Shown in pieces: positions 18,136-27,781 of a stretch of DNA of 47,123 nucleotides. Position numbers and translations under genes: made by a program. The stretch lies in the NCBI GenBank assembly GCA_947595635.1, contig CANQEU010000012.1, forward strand, positions 1 to 47,123, given 5' to 3'. The DNA is from an uncultured Clostridia bacterium (GTDB lineage: Bacteria > Bacillota > Clostridia > Oscillospirales > Acutalibacteraceae). Numbering within the stretch: position 1 is the first letter of the stretch; each line of letters starts with the position of its first letter. Under the pieces are notes generated by a model. It made no database searches, had not been told where the DNA came from, and saw only the letters and a list, made by a program, of their open reading frames with translations.

Positions 18136-19101
18136 TCACAACCAATCTATATTAGTTTTACCCGTTATCTCGTCCGTCTCAATTTCCATACCAAGACTTG
18201 CAAGAAGCTCCTGAGCCGCATTATATCCCATTTTTTTCTGTCTGTTATTCATAGCGGCAACCTCTATTATAACGGCTGTATTACGTCCGGGCTTAACGGG
18301 AATTGTAAGAATCGGTATCTCTATTCCGAGTATCTCGGTATATTCATTGTCAATTCCCATTCTGTCATATACCTTGCTGCTGTCCCAGTTTTCCATATTT
18401 ATAACTATATCGATTTTTTCGGTTATTTTAACCGCGCCCATACCAAAAATACGGCGTGCATTGATTATGCCTACGCCTCTTAGCTCTATAAAGTGCCTTA
18501 TGTTTTCCGGCGAAGAACCGACAAGAGATTTACTTGAAACCCGTCTTATTTCAACAGCGTCATCCGCAATAAGCCTGTGACCTCTTTTTATAAGCTCTAT
18601 CGCAGTTTCGCTTTTTCCCACTCCGCTGTCGCCTATCAGCAAAATACCTTCACCGTAAACCTCGACCAAAACTCCGTGACGGGTAACCCTTGGCGCAAGC
18701 TGAACGTTCAAATATGAAACAAGCGAGGCGCTCAAGCTTGAAGTTGTGTCGCTTGACCTCAATATGGGAACCTCGTGCAGCTTTGCAGCCTTCATAAGCT
18801 CATCCATCGGCTGAATATTTCGCGTGACAATAATTGCCGGAGGATTAAGCTTGCACAGCCGTTCAAGAACATGAAACTTCTGTTCGCTTCCGAAGCGGCT
18901 TAAAAATCCCGTTTCCGTGTTGCCGATAATCAAAATTCTTTGCGCGTCAAAAAATTCCATAAATCCGGTAAGCTCAAGACCCGGTCGGCTTATATCACGC
19001 GATGAAATCAAAATATCCTTTGTATCGCGCGGAGCATATTCCGTTACAAGAGAAAGCTCCTTGATTATTTCCGACAACGGAACTGTAAAATTGGATTCCA
19101 T
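18136..19101 (-). CDS. hprK: HPr kinase/phosphorylase
   Basis: HprK phosphorylates HPr, and also Crh in Bacillus, on Ser46, and reverses this with phosphate. It is thus the sensor for carbon catabolite repression through CcpA. The 321 residues have the usual two halves. Walker A GDSGVGKS starts at residue 157 and is preceded by RHGVLVEVYGEG with the conserved histidine. The family signature IELRGVGIINARRIFG lies near residue 210. AAMNNRQKKMG near 285 is the C-terminal block. The ptsH gene is not in the window. AAGGAAGAT lies before the ATG. Confidence 0.96.
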   Translation of the reverse strand: MESNFTVPLSEIIKELSLVTEYAPRDTKDILISSRDISRPGLELTGFMEFFDAQRILIIGNTETGFLSRFGSEQKFHVLERLCKLNPPAIIVTRNIQPMDELMKAAKLHEVPILRSSDTTSSLSASLVSYLNVQLAPRVTRHGVLVEVYGEGILLIGDSGVGKSETAIELIKRGHRLIADDAVEIRRVSSKSLVGSSPENIRHFIELRGVGIINARRIFGMGAVKITEKIDIVINMENWDSSKVYDRMGIDNEYTEILGIEIPILTIPVKPGRNTAVIIEVAAMNNRQKKMGYNAAQELLASLGMEIETDEITGKTNIDWL

Positions 19102-19152
19102 TTCAATCTTCCTTTCAGCGACAGCATAGATAATATATAAATATACATATTC

Positions 19153-19181
19153 ATTATACTGTATAACCGATAAAATTTAAA
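19153..19181 (-). promoter_or_regulatory. Possible promoter of hprK
   Basis: A consensus TATAAT (19158-19153 on minus) lies 17 nt after a weak TTTAAA (19181-19176). It would give a leader of about 45 nt before the hprK ATG. The poor -35 box makes this tentative; hprK could instead be read from the promoter at 20235-20263. Confidence 0.4.
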
Positions 19182-19223
19182 GAGCAAATTGCATTAATAT
19201 TTGCCTCGCTTGATTTAACATAT

Positions 19224-19751
19224 TTATCTTTCCTTTGCGTAAATCGACATTTTAAGCGCCCTGCCCAGCGGAGGAATTATTATGCCTGCCGCCGTTCCCG
19301 TTAATGCTCCTGTTACGACAGACAAAAGCAGATAAAGCCACAAAACTGAAAGCACGCTGAAATCGCCTATAAGAAGCGACGCGGCGGCAAGCTGAGCCGC
19401 ATTGTGAGCGGCGGCCGAGGCAACCGACACTCCTAAAAAGCCGAAGCGCCCCGAGCGAAAAAGCAAAAGCATAACGGCAAGACTGAAAAGTCCGCCGCAA
19501 ATGCTCATAACGCCTGCCACTGCCCCGCGTGTTACAAAAACAAAAAGCGATTTAACAACCGCAACAGAAGCGGCGCCCATTGAGCCGGTTATAAAAATTG
19601 CTATAATCACCGCAAGATTTGAAAGTCCGAGCCTGCACCCCGGAACGAGAAAAACAGGCGCAGGTATTGCCGATTCGAGCATTGAAAGAACCGTGCTTAC
19701 CGCGCAAAGCATAGCGCAGTATGCAACTGTTTTTGCGCTTGATTTTTTCAT
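19224..19751 (-). CDS. Gx transporter-family membrane protein
   Basis: The 175 residues are very hydrophobic, with five to six likely membrane segments and few charges. The N-terminal pattern AYCAMLCAVSTVLSMLE, then GCRLGLSNLAVI, matches the family once annotated as heptaprenyl diphosphate synthase component I, now often called Gx transporters, which resemble the substrate-binding subunits of ECF uptake systems. No isoprenoid synthase component II lies nearby, so an enzymatic role is doubtful. The gene follows the NusG-II gene by 4 nt, with GGGGTG ahead of the ATG. The two families are often adjacent, so a joint function is likely; what it is cannot be told here. Confidence 0.8.
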   Translation of the reverse strand: MKKSSAKTVAYCAMLCAVSTVLSMLESAIPAPVFLVPGCRLGLSNLAVIIAIFITGSMGAASVAVVKSLFVFVTRGAVAGVMSICGGLFSLAVMLLLFRSGRFGFLGVSVASAAAHNAAQLAAASLLIGDFSVLSVLWLYLLLSVVTGALTGTAAGIIIPPLGRALKMSIYAKER

Positions 19752-19755
19752 ATTT

Positions 19756-20145
19756 TCACCCCGCTACCGCGTCCGCTACTTTTTCGTGTGATTCAAGAGT
19801 AACGGAAATTCTGCCGGGCATACAAATAATGCTCTGCCCCGCGGCGGTTATCCTTCCTGTTTTTTCACATATTTTGTCGGGACAATTTGCAGTCTCAACG
19901 CTGACCCCGTTATCCTCTATATTTAAAACGATGTTTATTCCGTTTTCGCCGCTTATTTTATACCTGCCCGTTTTATCAAGCGGATATTCCGCCCTTTTCT
20001 CGCCGTTAATTATTACAGAGGCATAAGCCGGCGCACTCGTATTTTTAAACGTGAGAAAAAAAGACGCCGCAGCCAACATCAGCACTAAAGCAATTATTAA
20101 AATATCTGTTTTGGCAAACACAGAAATCCTTTTCGGTTCTTTCAT
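19756..20145 (-). CDS. NusG domain II-containing membrane-anchored protein
   Basis: The protein (129 residues) has a cytoplasmic N-terminus of about 12 residues, one membrane segment (about 14-31) and an extracytoplasmic domain. The domain carries NCPDKICEKTGRI and CMPGRISV, the cysteine-bearing signature of stand-alone NusG domain II proteins. It is not the transcription factor NusG: the NGN domain is absent. Such proteins are encoded beside Gx-family membrane proteins and, in several genomes, with flavinylation or extracellular electron-transfer genes; none of these is in this window. GGAGGAGAAGG lies upstream of the ATG, and a strong promoter is about 90 nt away. Confidence 0.85.
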   Translation of the reverse strand: MKEPKRISVFAKTDILIIALVLMLAAASFFLTFKNTSAPAYASVIINGEKRAEYPLDKTGRYKISGENGINIVLNIEDNGVSVETANCPDKICEKTGRITAAGQSIICMPGRISVTLESHEKVADAVAG

Positions 20146-20234
20146 CCTTCTCCTCCGTTAAACAATCATAGCCCTGCCGCAAGCGCCGCCCTTATTTTAG
20201 CTTAAAGCGGCATGATTTAAATTCCTTACAGATA

Positions 20235-20263
20235 ATTATATCTTTCATTTGAATGTAATTCAA
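20235..20263 (-). promoter_or_regulatory. Promoter of the NusG-II/Gx unit
   Basis: TTGAAT (20263-20258), 17 nt and TATAAT (20240-20235) on the minus strand. The start site would be near 20228, 80 nt before the NusG-II ATG. The downstream minus-strand genes as far as pfkA could be partly served by it. Confidence 0.75.
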
Positions 20264-20342
20264 CAGCTTTTACTCTCAAAATAAAGTCTTGCTTGCGCTT
20301 TTTAAAATATCGCATAGTCAAAAAACTTTTCGACAGAGCGAA

Positions 20343-20368
20343 GCACGGACTGCAAATGCAGTCCGTGC
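20343..20368 (-). terminator. Terminator after the V-ATPase operon
   Basis: A perfect 12-bp stem (20343-20354 with 20357-20368) begins 2 nt after the atpD stop codon. No long U tract follows, so it may be a weak terminator or a 3' end stabiliser. Nothing else with coding character was seen in 20146-20370. Confidence 0.6.
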
Positions 20369-20370
20369 CC

Positions 20371-21012
20371 TTAATTTTCCGTCTCCTTATCGGATTTTTG
20401 CTTTTTTATAACCTTGAGTCTTGAAAACTCTTCTCTTTCCTTTTCCTCAAGTGCGTCGGTAATAAATTTAACCGCCGCTTCAAACCTCGGTATCATAATG
20501 TTTTTCAGCGCGTTGGCACGCTTTTGAGTTTTTTTGATTGAATCGGCAAGCCTGTAAACGCTGTTTTCAACCTCGGCAAGCTCGGTTGTAAACACCTTTA
20601 CCTCATTAAATTTTATATATGCGTCATCCAGCGGAGACGCTGTATTGTAAAGCCCAAAATTAAGATGAGGCACTTGTTCGTTCTGTATTGACACTATTGG
20701 TATCTCAACGCCCATAACGCTCCTGTATGAAAGCTTCAGGCTGTTTTCAATCGGCACGCTCTGGGAAATTTCATCACAAAAGCCCGAAAGTATATTGGCT
20801 CTTTGCAGTGAAAAGTATGCCTCGCTGTACGCATTGTCGATTCTGCTCTGTATCTCGTTAGCACGATCTATCAAAGTCATCATTTCACGAATTAGTATAT
20901 TACGCTTTTTATCGAGCAGCTCATAACCCATTTTTGCAAGAGCAAGGGTCTTTTTTGTGCTCATCAAATTACCCTTAGTCGCAGTGATCTGTGAAGGCAC
21001 AACATTCACCAC
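20371..21012 (-). CDS. atpD: V/A-type ATP synthase subunit D
   Basis: Subunit D is the main part of the central rotor shaft that links the A3B3 head to the K ring. The 213 residues are mostly helical, with long coiled-coil helices at both ends (residues about 10-75 and 130-205) and a short central segment, as expected for this family. TATKGNLMSTKKTLALAKMGYELLDKKRNIL is not quoted further; it matches the N-terminal helix of subunit D. The start is uncertain: consecutive GTG codons at 21012 and 21009 follow or overlap an AAGGTGG site. It is the last gene of the operon. Confidence 0.93.
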   Translation of the reverse strand: MVNVVPSQITATKGNLMSTKKTLALAKMGYELLDKKRNILIREMMTLIDRANEIQSRIDNAYSEAYFSLQRANILSGFCDEISQSVPIENSLKLSYRSVMGVEIPIVSIQNEQVPHLNFGLYNTASPLDDAYIKFNEVKVFTTELAEVENSVYRLADSIKKTQKRANALKNIMIPRFEAAVKFITDALEEKEREEFSRLKVIKKQKSDKETEN

Positions 21013-21019
21013 CTTAAAT

Positions 21020-22420
21020 TTATTTTACGTTAAAGTCCTCCGGAGTTGTTTCCTTGTAATACTTGTCAAGAACAGCGTCGTCCACACGGTCAAGCTCGGC
21101 TCTCGGCAATGTGCCGAGCAGCTTCCAGCCGAGGTCGAGGCTTTCTTCTATCGTTCGGTTTGTTGTAAAGCCCTGATTTACAAAATGAGCCTCAAAAAGC
21201 TTTCCGAACTGCATATATTTTTTGTCGGTCGGCGACAGCTCCTCCTCGCCTATAACGGAGGCAAGGCTTCTTGCGTCGTTTACCTTTGCAACTGATGCAA
21301 AAAGCTGATTTTGAAGCGCAGGATGGTCTGCCCTTGTAAAGCCTTCGCCTATACCGTCCTTCATAAGACGTGAAAGCGACGGCAGCACCGACACCGGCGG
21401 ATTAAGTCCCTGACCCTGAAGCGTGCGGTCCAAAACTATCTGACCTTCCGTTATATATCCCGTAAGGTCGGGAATCGGGTGAGTTATATCATCATTTGGC
21501 ATTGTAAGAATCGGTATCTGCGTTACGGAGCCGGTCGAACCCTTTACCATTCCGGCACGCTCGTAAAGCGAGGCAAGGTCGGAGTATAAATATCCCGGAT
21601 AACCTTTTCTGCCCGGTATTTCGCCCTTGGACGAGCTGAATTCACGCAACGCCTCGGCGTATGACGTAATATCGGTCATAATAACAAGAACGTGCATATT
21701 AAGCTCGAACGCAAGATATTCGGCAGCGGTAAGAGCGCATCTCGGCGTTAAGGTTCTCTCGATTATCGGATCGTTTGAAAGATTTAAGAACATAACGACC
21801 CTTTGCAGAACGCCGCTTTGCTCAAAGCTGCGCCTGAAGTAATCAGCAACATCGTTTTTTACGCCCATGGCCGCAAAAACAATACAAAAGCCCTGACCCT
21901 CTTCATCTGCAATTTTTGCCTGCCGCACGATCTGAACAGCAAGCTCGTTGTGGTTCATTCCCGAACCGGAAAATATAGGAAGCTTTTGCCCCCTTATAAG
22001 AGTCATAAGGGTGTCGATTGTGGATATTCCTGTATTTATGTAGTTTTGCGGATAAATTCTTGAAACGGGGTTTATCGGAGTTCCGTTGATGTCGGCGGTT
22101 TTTTCAGGAAAAATTTCGCCCAGTCCGTCAATCGGTCTGCCGACGCCGTTAAAAACTCTGCCTATTATTTCAGGCGAAAGCGATATTTCCATCGGATGAC
22201 CCGTAAGCCTTGTTCTGGTGTTTTTAAGCGAAAGGTTCCTTGTGCCCTCAAAAACCTGAACAACGATTCGCTCGCCGTCTATCTGCACGATCCTTCCCTG
22301 GCGTCTTGTTCCGTTTTCAAGACGTATTTCCACTATCTCGTCAAACGACGCATTCCTTACGCCGTCAATAACGATAAGCGAACCGTTTATTTCTTTAACG
22401 CCAACATAATCTATAATCAA
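21020..22420 (-). CDS. atpB: V/A-type ATP synthase subunit B
   Basis: Subunit B is the non-catalytic partner in the A3B3 head. The 466 residues include a beta-barrel N-terminus, a degenerate P-loop ([12 protein letters not shown], lacking the GKT of subunit A), and [17 protein letters not shown], a family signature. The start codon is TTG, with AAGGT 7 nt before it; no ATG fits the conserved N-terminus. It begins about 90 nt after atpA, where a short spacer holds no clear signal, and ends 7 nt before atpD. Confidence 0.95.
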   Translation of the reverse strand: MIIDYVGVKEINGSLIVIDGVRNASFDEIVEIRLENGTRRQGRIVQIDGERIVVQVFEGTRNLSLKNTRTRLTGHPMEISLSPEIIGRVFNGVGRPIDGLGEIFPEKTADINGTPINPVSRIYPQNYINTGISTIDTLMTLIRGQKLPIFSGSGMNHNELAVQIVRQAKIADEEGQGFCIVFAAMGVKNDVADYFRRSFEQSGVLQRVVMFLNLSNDPIIERTLTPRCALTAAEYLAFELNMHVLVIMTDITSYAEALREFSSSKGEIPGRKGYPGYLYSDLASLYERAGMVKGSTGSVTQIPILTMPNDDITHPIPDLTGYITEGQIVLDRTLQGQGLNPPVSVLPSLSRLMKDGIGEGFTRADHPALQNQLFASVAKVNDARSLASVIGEEELSPTDKKYMQFGKLFEAHFVNQGFTTNRTIEESLDLGWKLLGTLPRAELDRVDDAVLDKYYKETTPEDFNVK

Positions 22421-22509
22421 TTTATTTACCTTCTTTCTCTGTGTAAACGCAGCTGAAAGCCAAAGACGTATCAGCGGAGGAGCTATTTTGATTTTGGGCT
22501 TAATATATA

Positions 22510-24273
22510 TCAGCCCTGCGCGATAACATTAAGCTTCTCTCTGATTTCGCTTTTGTATTCCCCAAACATTTCAGGTTTGTCGTTCGGTATATCGTATTTC
22601 ATCTTTGTCAGCTTGTCAAATAGGCCTGTTTCAAGGATCCTCGATATCGGGATACCGGCATTAACAAGATGCCTTGCCTTTTTGTGCAGATAAAGAATAG
22701 TCATCATCATCAGCTTTTGCTTTTCAAGCGGAACATATGTATCGTCCGGGTGGAAGGCATTTTGCTGGAGGAAGCCTACGCGTATTACACGGCAGGTTTC
22801 TATAACGAGCTTTTGGTCATCGGGGAGAACGTCGGAGCCGATAAGCTTTACTATTTCCATCAGGGAGCTTTCCTCCTGAAGCAGCGCTCTTATTCTTCCC
22901 CTGTATTTTATAAATTCATCTCCGACATTTTCGGAAAACCAACGGTCTAAATCTCCGAAATACTCGCTGTAGCTGTTAAGCCAGTTTATCGCAGGATAAT
23001 GTCTTGAATAAGCAAGATCCTTATCAAGCGCCCAGAAGCAGCGTATAAAACGCTTTGTATTCTGCGTTACCGGTTCGCTCATATCGCCGCCCTGTGGCGA
23101 CACCGCGCCTATCATTGTTACAGAACCCTGAGCTCCGCACAGAGTATCCGCAAGACAGGCTCTTTCATAAAACTCGGAAAGCCTTGACGGAAGATACGCA
23201 GGGAAGCCCTCCTCGGCAGGCATTTCCTCCAAACGTCCGCTTATTTCACGAAGCGCCTCTGCCCATCTTGACGTTGAGTCAGCCATTATCGCGCAGTTAT
23301 AGCCCATATCTCTGTAATATTCGGCAAGCGTAACGCCTGTATATATTGACGCCTCACGAGCGGCAACAGGCATATTTGAGGTGTTTGCTATAAGAACTGT
23401 TCTGTCCGTCATCGGTCGGTTTGACTTAGGGTCTATAAGCTCGGAAAATTCCTGAAGCACCTGGCTCATTTCGTTGCCGCGCTCTCCGCAGCCGACGTAT
23501 ATTATAATATCGGCGTCGCACCATTTTGCAAGCTGATGCTGAGTCATTGTTTTACCTGTTCCGAAGCCTCCCGGTATTGCCGCCGTGCCTCCCTTTGCAA
23601 TCGGGAACAGCGTGTCGATAACTCTCTGTCCCGTTATAAGCGGAACTGTTGCCGAAAGTCTGTTTTTTACGGGTCTCGGCGTTCTTATCGGCCACTTTTG
23701 ACAAAGCGTAAGCTCGGTTTCTCTGCCGTCATTCTCTCTGACTGTAGCTATTGTATCGTTAAGAGTATATTCGCCGTCCGGCATAACGCTTATAACCTCG
23801 CACTCGCCGATAAGCGGCGGCACTAAAAGTCTGTGCTCGATTATGGGGGTTTCGGGCAATGTTGCGTAAATTTGTCCGCCGCAAAGCCTGTCGCCCTTCT
23901 TGACCTTCATTGTGACGTTCCATTTCTTTTCGGTATCAAGCGAGGAAACGCTTGCGCCTCTTGAGATGAAGGCTCCCGATTTTTTCTCGATTTCAGAAAG
24001 CGGTCTTTCAATGCCGTCGAATATATTATCTATAATTCCGGGGCCCAGCAGCACGTTCATGGGCGCGCCTGTTCCCTCAACGGGGTCGCCGGGCTTCAGC
24101 CCGGAGGTTTCCTCATAAACCTGGATAGTCGTCACGGTGTCAGTAATGCCGATTATCTCACCGACAAGCCTTTGCTTTCCTACATAAACCATTTCCATCA
24201 TAGAAAAGTCTTTGGCATTTTTTACGGTAACAACAGGCCCGTTGATGCCGTAAATTACGTTTTGATTTGCCAT
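22510..24273 (-). CDS. atpA: V/A-type ATP synthase subunit A (catalytic)
   Basis: Subunit A carries the catalytic nucleotide sites. The 587 residues hold the Walker A sequence PGGFGTGKT near 235, the arm GERGNEM, and [15 protein letters not shown] further on. The extended non-homologous region near residues 110-190 separates V/A-type A from F-type beta. The ATG at 24273 has GGAG 9 nt upstream; an in-frame ATG at 24282 lies too close to that site. The partner B subunit follows. It shows no sign of damage. Confidence 0.96.
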   Translation of the reverse strand: MANQNVIYGINGPVVTVKNAKDFSMMEMVYVGKQRLVGEIIGITDTVTTIQVYEETSGLKPGDPVEGTGAPMNVLLGPGIIDNIFDGIERPLSEIEKKSGAFISRGASVSSLDTEKKWNVTMKVKKGDRLCGGQIYATLPETPIIEHRLLVPPLIGECEVISVMPDGEYTLNDTIATVRENDGRETELTLCQKWPIRTPRPVKNRLSATVPLITGQRVIDTLFPIAKGGTAAIPGGFGTGKTMTQHQLAKWCDADIIIYVGCGERGNEMSQVLQEFSELIDPKSNRPMTDRTVLIANTSNMPVAAREASIYTGVTLAEYYRDMGYNCAIMADSTSRWAEALREISGRLEEMPAEEGFPAYLPSRLSEFYERACLADTLCGAQGSVTMIGAVSPQGGDMSEPVTQNTKRFIRCFWALDKDLAYSRHYPAINWLNSYSEYFGDLDRWFSENVGDEFIKYRGRIRALLQEESSLMEIVKLIGSDVLPDDQKLVIETCRVIRVGFLQQNAFHPDDTYVPLEKQKLMMMTILYLHKKARHLVNAGIPISRILETGLFDKLTKMKYDIPNDKPEMFGEYKSEIREKLNVIAQG

Positions 24274-24319
24274 CAAATACATCTCCAGTACATCAAATTT
24301 AGCTCATACGGAACAGGCT

Positions 24320-24910
24320 TTAAACCTTGAGCTTTGAGTTCTTTAAAAACCATTCTCTCTGGTTTTCAAGCCTTGTATCGAGGGTAAAATCAACAACAAT
24401 GCCCTTTTGAATGCACTGTGCCTTAAGCCCGCCGATTATAATATCAGAAGCAGCCTCTATGCTGCACTTATTTCCCAATATTTCAGAAAGCTCCGCCTCA
24501 AGCCTCATATCGCCGTCCTTCAGATAAACAATGACCTCATCATTGCCAAAATATCCGGCGGCCTCTGTAGCGCTTTTTTTAAGGTATTCCTTATACTGCG
24601 CAGTTTCTGTGTATTTCAAAAGCTTGTCGGTCGCCTTTGAGAAAACATCCTCTACCATTTCCTCTCGTCTTTGATAGAGCTTGCGTTTTTCTTCGTCCTC
24701 TTTTTTTGCCAACTCGCCGGTTATTCCGGCACGCATTGACGCCATTTCCTTTTGAATCAACGCGTGGGCGTCCCTTATGCCCTCATCCTCTGCTTTTTTA
24801 AGCTCCTCAGCCTTAAATTTTTCAACCTCGGAACGAATCTGATGCTTTTGCTGGTCAGCATATTTTTTTATTGCATTTAAAAAGTTACCTGTTTTTTTGT
24901 CAGGCGACAT
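24320..24910 (-). CDS. atpE: V/A-type ATP synthase subunit E
   Basis: Subunit E forms the peripheral stalk together with the H/G subunit. The 196 residues start with a long charged coiled coil (about 10-100, rich in K, E and A) and end with a compact domain (IVDFTLDTRLE). The ATG at 24910 after GGAGAGG is chosen; the upstream TTG at 24952 has no good ribosome site. It lies between F and A. Confidence 0.9.
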   Translation of the reverse strand: MSPDKKTGNFLNAIKKYADQQKHQIRSEVEKFKAEELKKAEDEGIRDAHALIQKEMASMRAGITGELAKKEDEEKRKLYQRREEMVEDVFSKATDKLLKYTETAQYKEYLKKSATEAAGYFGNDEVIVYLKDGDMRLEAELSEILGNKCSIEAASDIIIGGLKAQCIQKGIVVDFTLDTRLENQREWFLKNSKLKV

Positions 24911-24954
24911 AATGAACCATTCCTCTCCGAATAGTTTTGAAATCACAGGCAAAA

Positions 24955-25263
24955 TCAGAGCTTTACTCCGATAGCCTCCTGAACGTATCTTGTTATCGAG
25001 TCTTTTGTTCTTCCGTTGCCGTGGCGGTCCGGAATTTCAACTATCAGGGGTCTTTGCCTGTTAAGCTTTAAATCATATACAAGCTCCGGACACAGGGATA
25101 CAAGACGTTCGGTCATCAATATAACCGCAACGTCCTCCATCTCGATTGCCTCGGAAAGCGCCTTGCGAACCTCATCGTCCTTGTGAATGACCACTCCGTC
25201 AATCCCGGCAAGACGCATACCCATTTGTGTGTCTACATTATCGCTTATCAAGTAAAATCGCAT
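24955..25263 (-). CDS. atpF: V/A-type ATP synthase subunit F
   Basis: Subunit F binds the central shaft D and modulates rotation. The 102 residues have the Rossmann-like pattern of the family: YLISDNVDTQMGMRLAGI, then AVILMTERL and PLIVEIPDRHG. The ATG at 25263 with GGTGAG 4 nt upstream is preferred to the TTG at 25275. It follows subunit K with an 84-nt gap. Confidence 0.93.
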   Translation of the reverse strand: MRFYLISDNVDTQMGMRLAGIDGVVIHKDDEVRKALSEAIEMEDVAVILMTERLVSLCPELVYDLKLNRQRPLIVEIPDRHGNGRTKDSITRYVQEAIGVKL

Positions 25264-25347
25264 TAATCTCACCAAATCCTTTTTTGAAAAGCACTTTGAT
25301 TTCCCCCGCCGCCCGAAGAGGCAGAGGATATCTGCGATATGGTCATA

Positions 25348-25767
25348 TCAGGTAAAGAGAATTAAGATTGAGATAAGAACGCCGTATATTGCAATACCTT
25401 CTGCAAGCGCAACGAAAATAAGCGATTTACCGAATGCCTTAGGATCCTCGGACGTAGCGCCGATAGCAGCAGGAGCGGCGCCGCATACGGCAATACCTCC
25501 GCCTATGCCTGAAAGACCTGTAACAAGTCCCGCGCCTATGTACTGAAGCCCCTTTGACGAGGCGTCTGCGGCAGCAGCCGGATCAGTGCCGGCAGCCGAT
25601 GCGACAACCGGACAGGCAACGCAAAGAACCATCATTGCGGCAAATGATATTATTTGTCTTAAAACAGCGCTTTTTCTGCTGCGGCGTCCCTTAGACACCG
25701 AGCGGTATGAAAGAGTCATTGAAACGATTAAGAAAAGAACCGGTAATGTTAAAAGTATAATTTGCAT
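25348..25767 (-). CDS. atpK: V/A-type ATP synthase subunit K (membrane rotor)
   Basis: K subunits form the membrane ring that carries the coupling ion. Of 139 residues the second half is one c-type hairpin: a glycine-rich helix (about 73-103) and a helix with the ion-binding carboxylate Glu123 in LAEGIAIYG. The first half has two other hydrophobic segments (2-20 and 35-58) ending ASAAG, resembling a signal-anchor. Clostridial K proteins of this build are known to me. The Gln of the first helix and the Thr after Glu, which bind sodium in Enterococcus NtpK, are both glycine here, so proton coupling seems likelier. GGAGG stands 8 nt before the ATG. Confidence 0.92.
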   Translation of the reverse strand: MQIILLTLPVLFLIVSMTLSYRSVSKGRRSRKSAVLRQIISFAAMMVLCVACPVVASAAGTDPAAAADASSKGLQYIGAGLVTGLSGIGGGIAVCGAAPAAIGATSEDPKAFGKSLIFVALAEGIAIYGVLISILILFT

Positions 25768-25829
25768 AATAAAATCCTCCTGAATTAAATTAATATACAC
25801 CTGCAAATGCAGGATTAAAAACTGCTTAA

Positions 25830-27764
25830 TCAGCGCTTTGCGCTGAGTCTTACAGGCTTGAAGGCTCTGCCGTCGCCAACATAGAAACGGCTGAACAGCT
25901 CATAATACTCAAGCCTTAATACCTGTATCGTTACAAGAGTTGCCTCAAGAACGATTACAAACGCGTTTCCGAACACAATAAGGATTATATACGGAATTGA
26001 GCCCGGTGAGCCGACAAGCTGCGCAAGCGTAAAGAATACGAGCATCATTCCTGCGTGAACAAGCACAAACGTGCCTATACGCAAATACGACATAGTATTC
26101 GTAACATAGCTCAGCATTGTTTCAAACAGCTCAAAAAAGCTTTGAACAAGAAACTCTCCCCATTTTTCCGGCTTCCAGTTTTTCTCGTGATTAACAAGCT
26201 TTGACAGCGGTTCGCCGAGATACATCAGTATGACCGGAAGAACGATGAGCGCCAAAATATAAAAAATATTCATTATTTGTATGCCAAACAGCGTGCAAAG
26301 CAGTCCACAGACAAGAGAAACGTAAAACACGATTCCGCATATTCCGCTCGGATCAAATATCGCTCTTCCGTAATCCCGTCGTTTAAATGATGATATTACG
26401 TTTAAAATCATTGCAAAAAACACAAGGAATACGCCGATGCCTGCCGCTATAAGTACAAGCATTGTCGCGTTGTCAAGAACAGAGATAGGCTTGCCGCTCA
26501 TACCGACTATATGGTACAGGGGGTCAAGCGCCTCTTCAAATCCGAACACCGAGCCGTACACAAAGCCGAACGCCGTTGCCGACACGCCGCATGGAATAAG
26601 GATTTTTCCTATATCCATTTTTTTAAGCTTCCACATAAGCCATCCGGCTATCGCAAGAATAATTCCCTGACCGACATCTCCGAACATTATTCCGAAAAGA
26701 ACGGTAAATGTAACGGAAACAAACAATGTAGGGTCAGGCTCGTTATAGCAAGGCAGTCCGTACATATCCACAAAGAACTCATACGGTCTGGAGAAAAAGT
26801 TATTTTTAAGCTTTACGGGCGGAGAATGCCTGAGCTCCTCTTTGCCGTCTGTCAGCGAGCACTCGACGCTTTCGATTTTCTCAAGCTTTTTTACAAGTCT
26901 GTCCGCCGAGCTGCTCGGAACCCAGCCGACAAGTATAAAGCTTTTATTGTAAATCATCGCGTTTTTCTTTATGCCCGAATAAAGCTCAAGCTCCGACAGC
27001 TTGCTGAAATAGCGGTCAATATCATTTTTATTGTATTTGCTGTAGCTTTCCATTTTTGACTGCGCAACATCATAGTCCTCTTTCAGAACGCTGAGATTGT
27101 TGTTTAATATCTCAATGGTATGCTCCGGTGTACCGTGATAATCCTTTATGTCGCATCGTTCAAAATAAAGTCCGGAAAAAATCCTGTCGATTTTCTCGCT
27201 TTTGTCAATCGGTGTAACATATACTCCCCAATAGTGAGTTTCATCCATAGTGCAGGTGAAAAAAGAAACATACGGATTGTCTTTGTATTTGTCAAGCTTT
27301 GCATAGCTTTCACGGGGCAGACGCCCAAAATTTGCCTTAACAAACTTGCAGTCAAGGATTTTATCAAAATCCATCCCTATTCCGAGAAAATGCGAGGTTT
27401 CCTCTATGCTTCTCTTGCATTGGTCAATTTTTTGGTCTAATTCCGCTTTGTCTGCGATAAGCCTTGTCAGCTCCGAGTCCATAGACCTGACCCTGTCGAG
27501 TATCTGTTCGCTGCTGTCTGTCATATCGCTGACATCAACGAGCCTTGGCGTTATGCCGGCAACTCCGAGGGTTTCGGTGAAATCGGAAAGCGGCTCTGTA
27601 TATGGATTTCTGTCGGTAACAGCGGTAAAGCCTCTTGTGTCGGAGTAAAAGTTGAGCGGATCGTCAGGCTGGAAAACACCTGAGCTGCCGCATATGTCTA
27701 TAACCTTTTCAAGCTCCGACTTAAGACCGATTATACCAATTGATTTAATTGGAGAAACAGCCAT
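25830..27764 (-). CDS. atpI: V/A-type ATP synthase subunit I (a-subunit)
   Basis: Subunit I is the membrane stator whose half-channels pass ions to the K ring. The 644 residues comprise a cytoplasmic N-terminal part with coiled coils (to about 320) and a C-terminal membrane part with seven or eight helices (about 340-625). The essential arginine is in MSYLRIGTFVL near residue 560. FGIMFGDVGQG near 355 begins the membrane domain. The second ATG (27764) lies 7 nt after AAGGAGG, the first (27770) only 1 nt, so the second is chosen. Confidence 0.94.
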   Translation of the reverse strand: MAVSPIKSIGIIGLKSELEKVIDICGSSGVFQPDDPLNFYSDTRGFTAVTDRNPYTEPLSDFTETLGVAGITPRLVDVSDMTDSSEQILDRVRSMDSELTRLIADKAELDQKIDQCKRSIEETSHFLGIGMDFDKILDCKFVKANFGRLPRESYAKLDKYKDNPYVSFFTCTMDETHYWGVYVTPIDKSEKIDRIFSGLYFERCDIKDYHGTPEHTIEILNNNLSVLKEDYDVAQSKMESYSKYNKNDIDRYFSKLSELELYSGIKKNAMIYNKSFILVGWVPSSSADRLVKKLEKIESVECSLTDGKEELRHSPPVKLKNNFFSRPYEFFVDMYGLPCYNEPDPTLFVSVTFTVLFGIMFGDVGQGIILAIAGWLMWKLKKMDIGKILIPCGVSATAFGFVYGSVFGFEEALDPLYHIVGMSGKPISVLDNATMLVLIAAGIGVFLVFFAMILNVISSFKRRDYGRAIFDPSGICGIVFYVSLVCGLLCTLFGIQIMNIFYILALIVLPVILMYLGEPLSKLVNHEKNWKPEKWGEFLVQSFFELFETMLSYVTNTMSYLRIGTFVLVHAGMMLVFFTLAQLVGSPGSIPYIILIVFGNAFVIVLEATLVTIQVLRLEYYELFSRFYVGDGRAFKPVRLSAKR

Positions 27765-27781
27765 CACCATACCTCCTTAAA

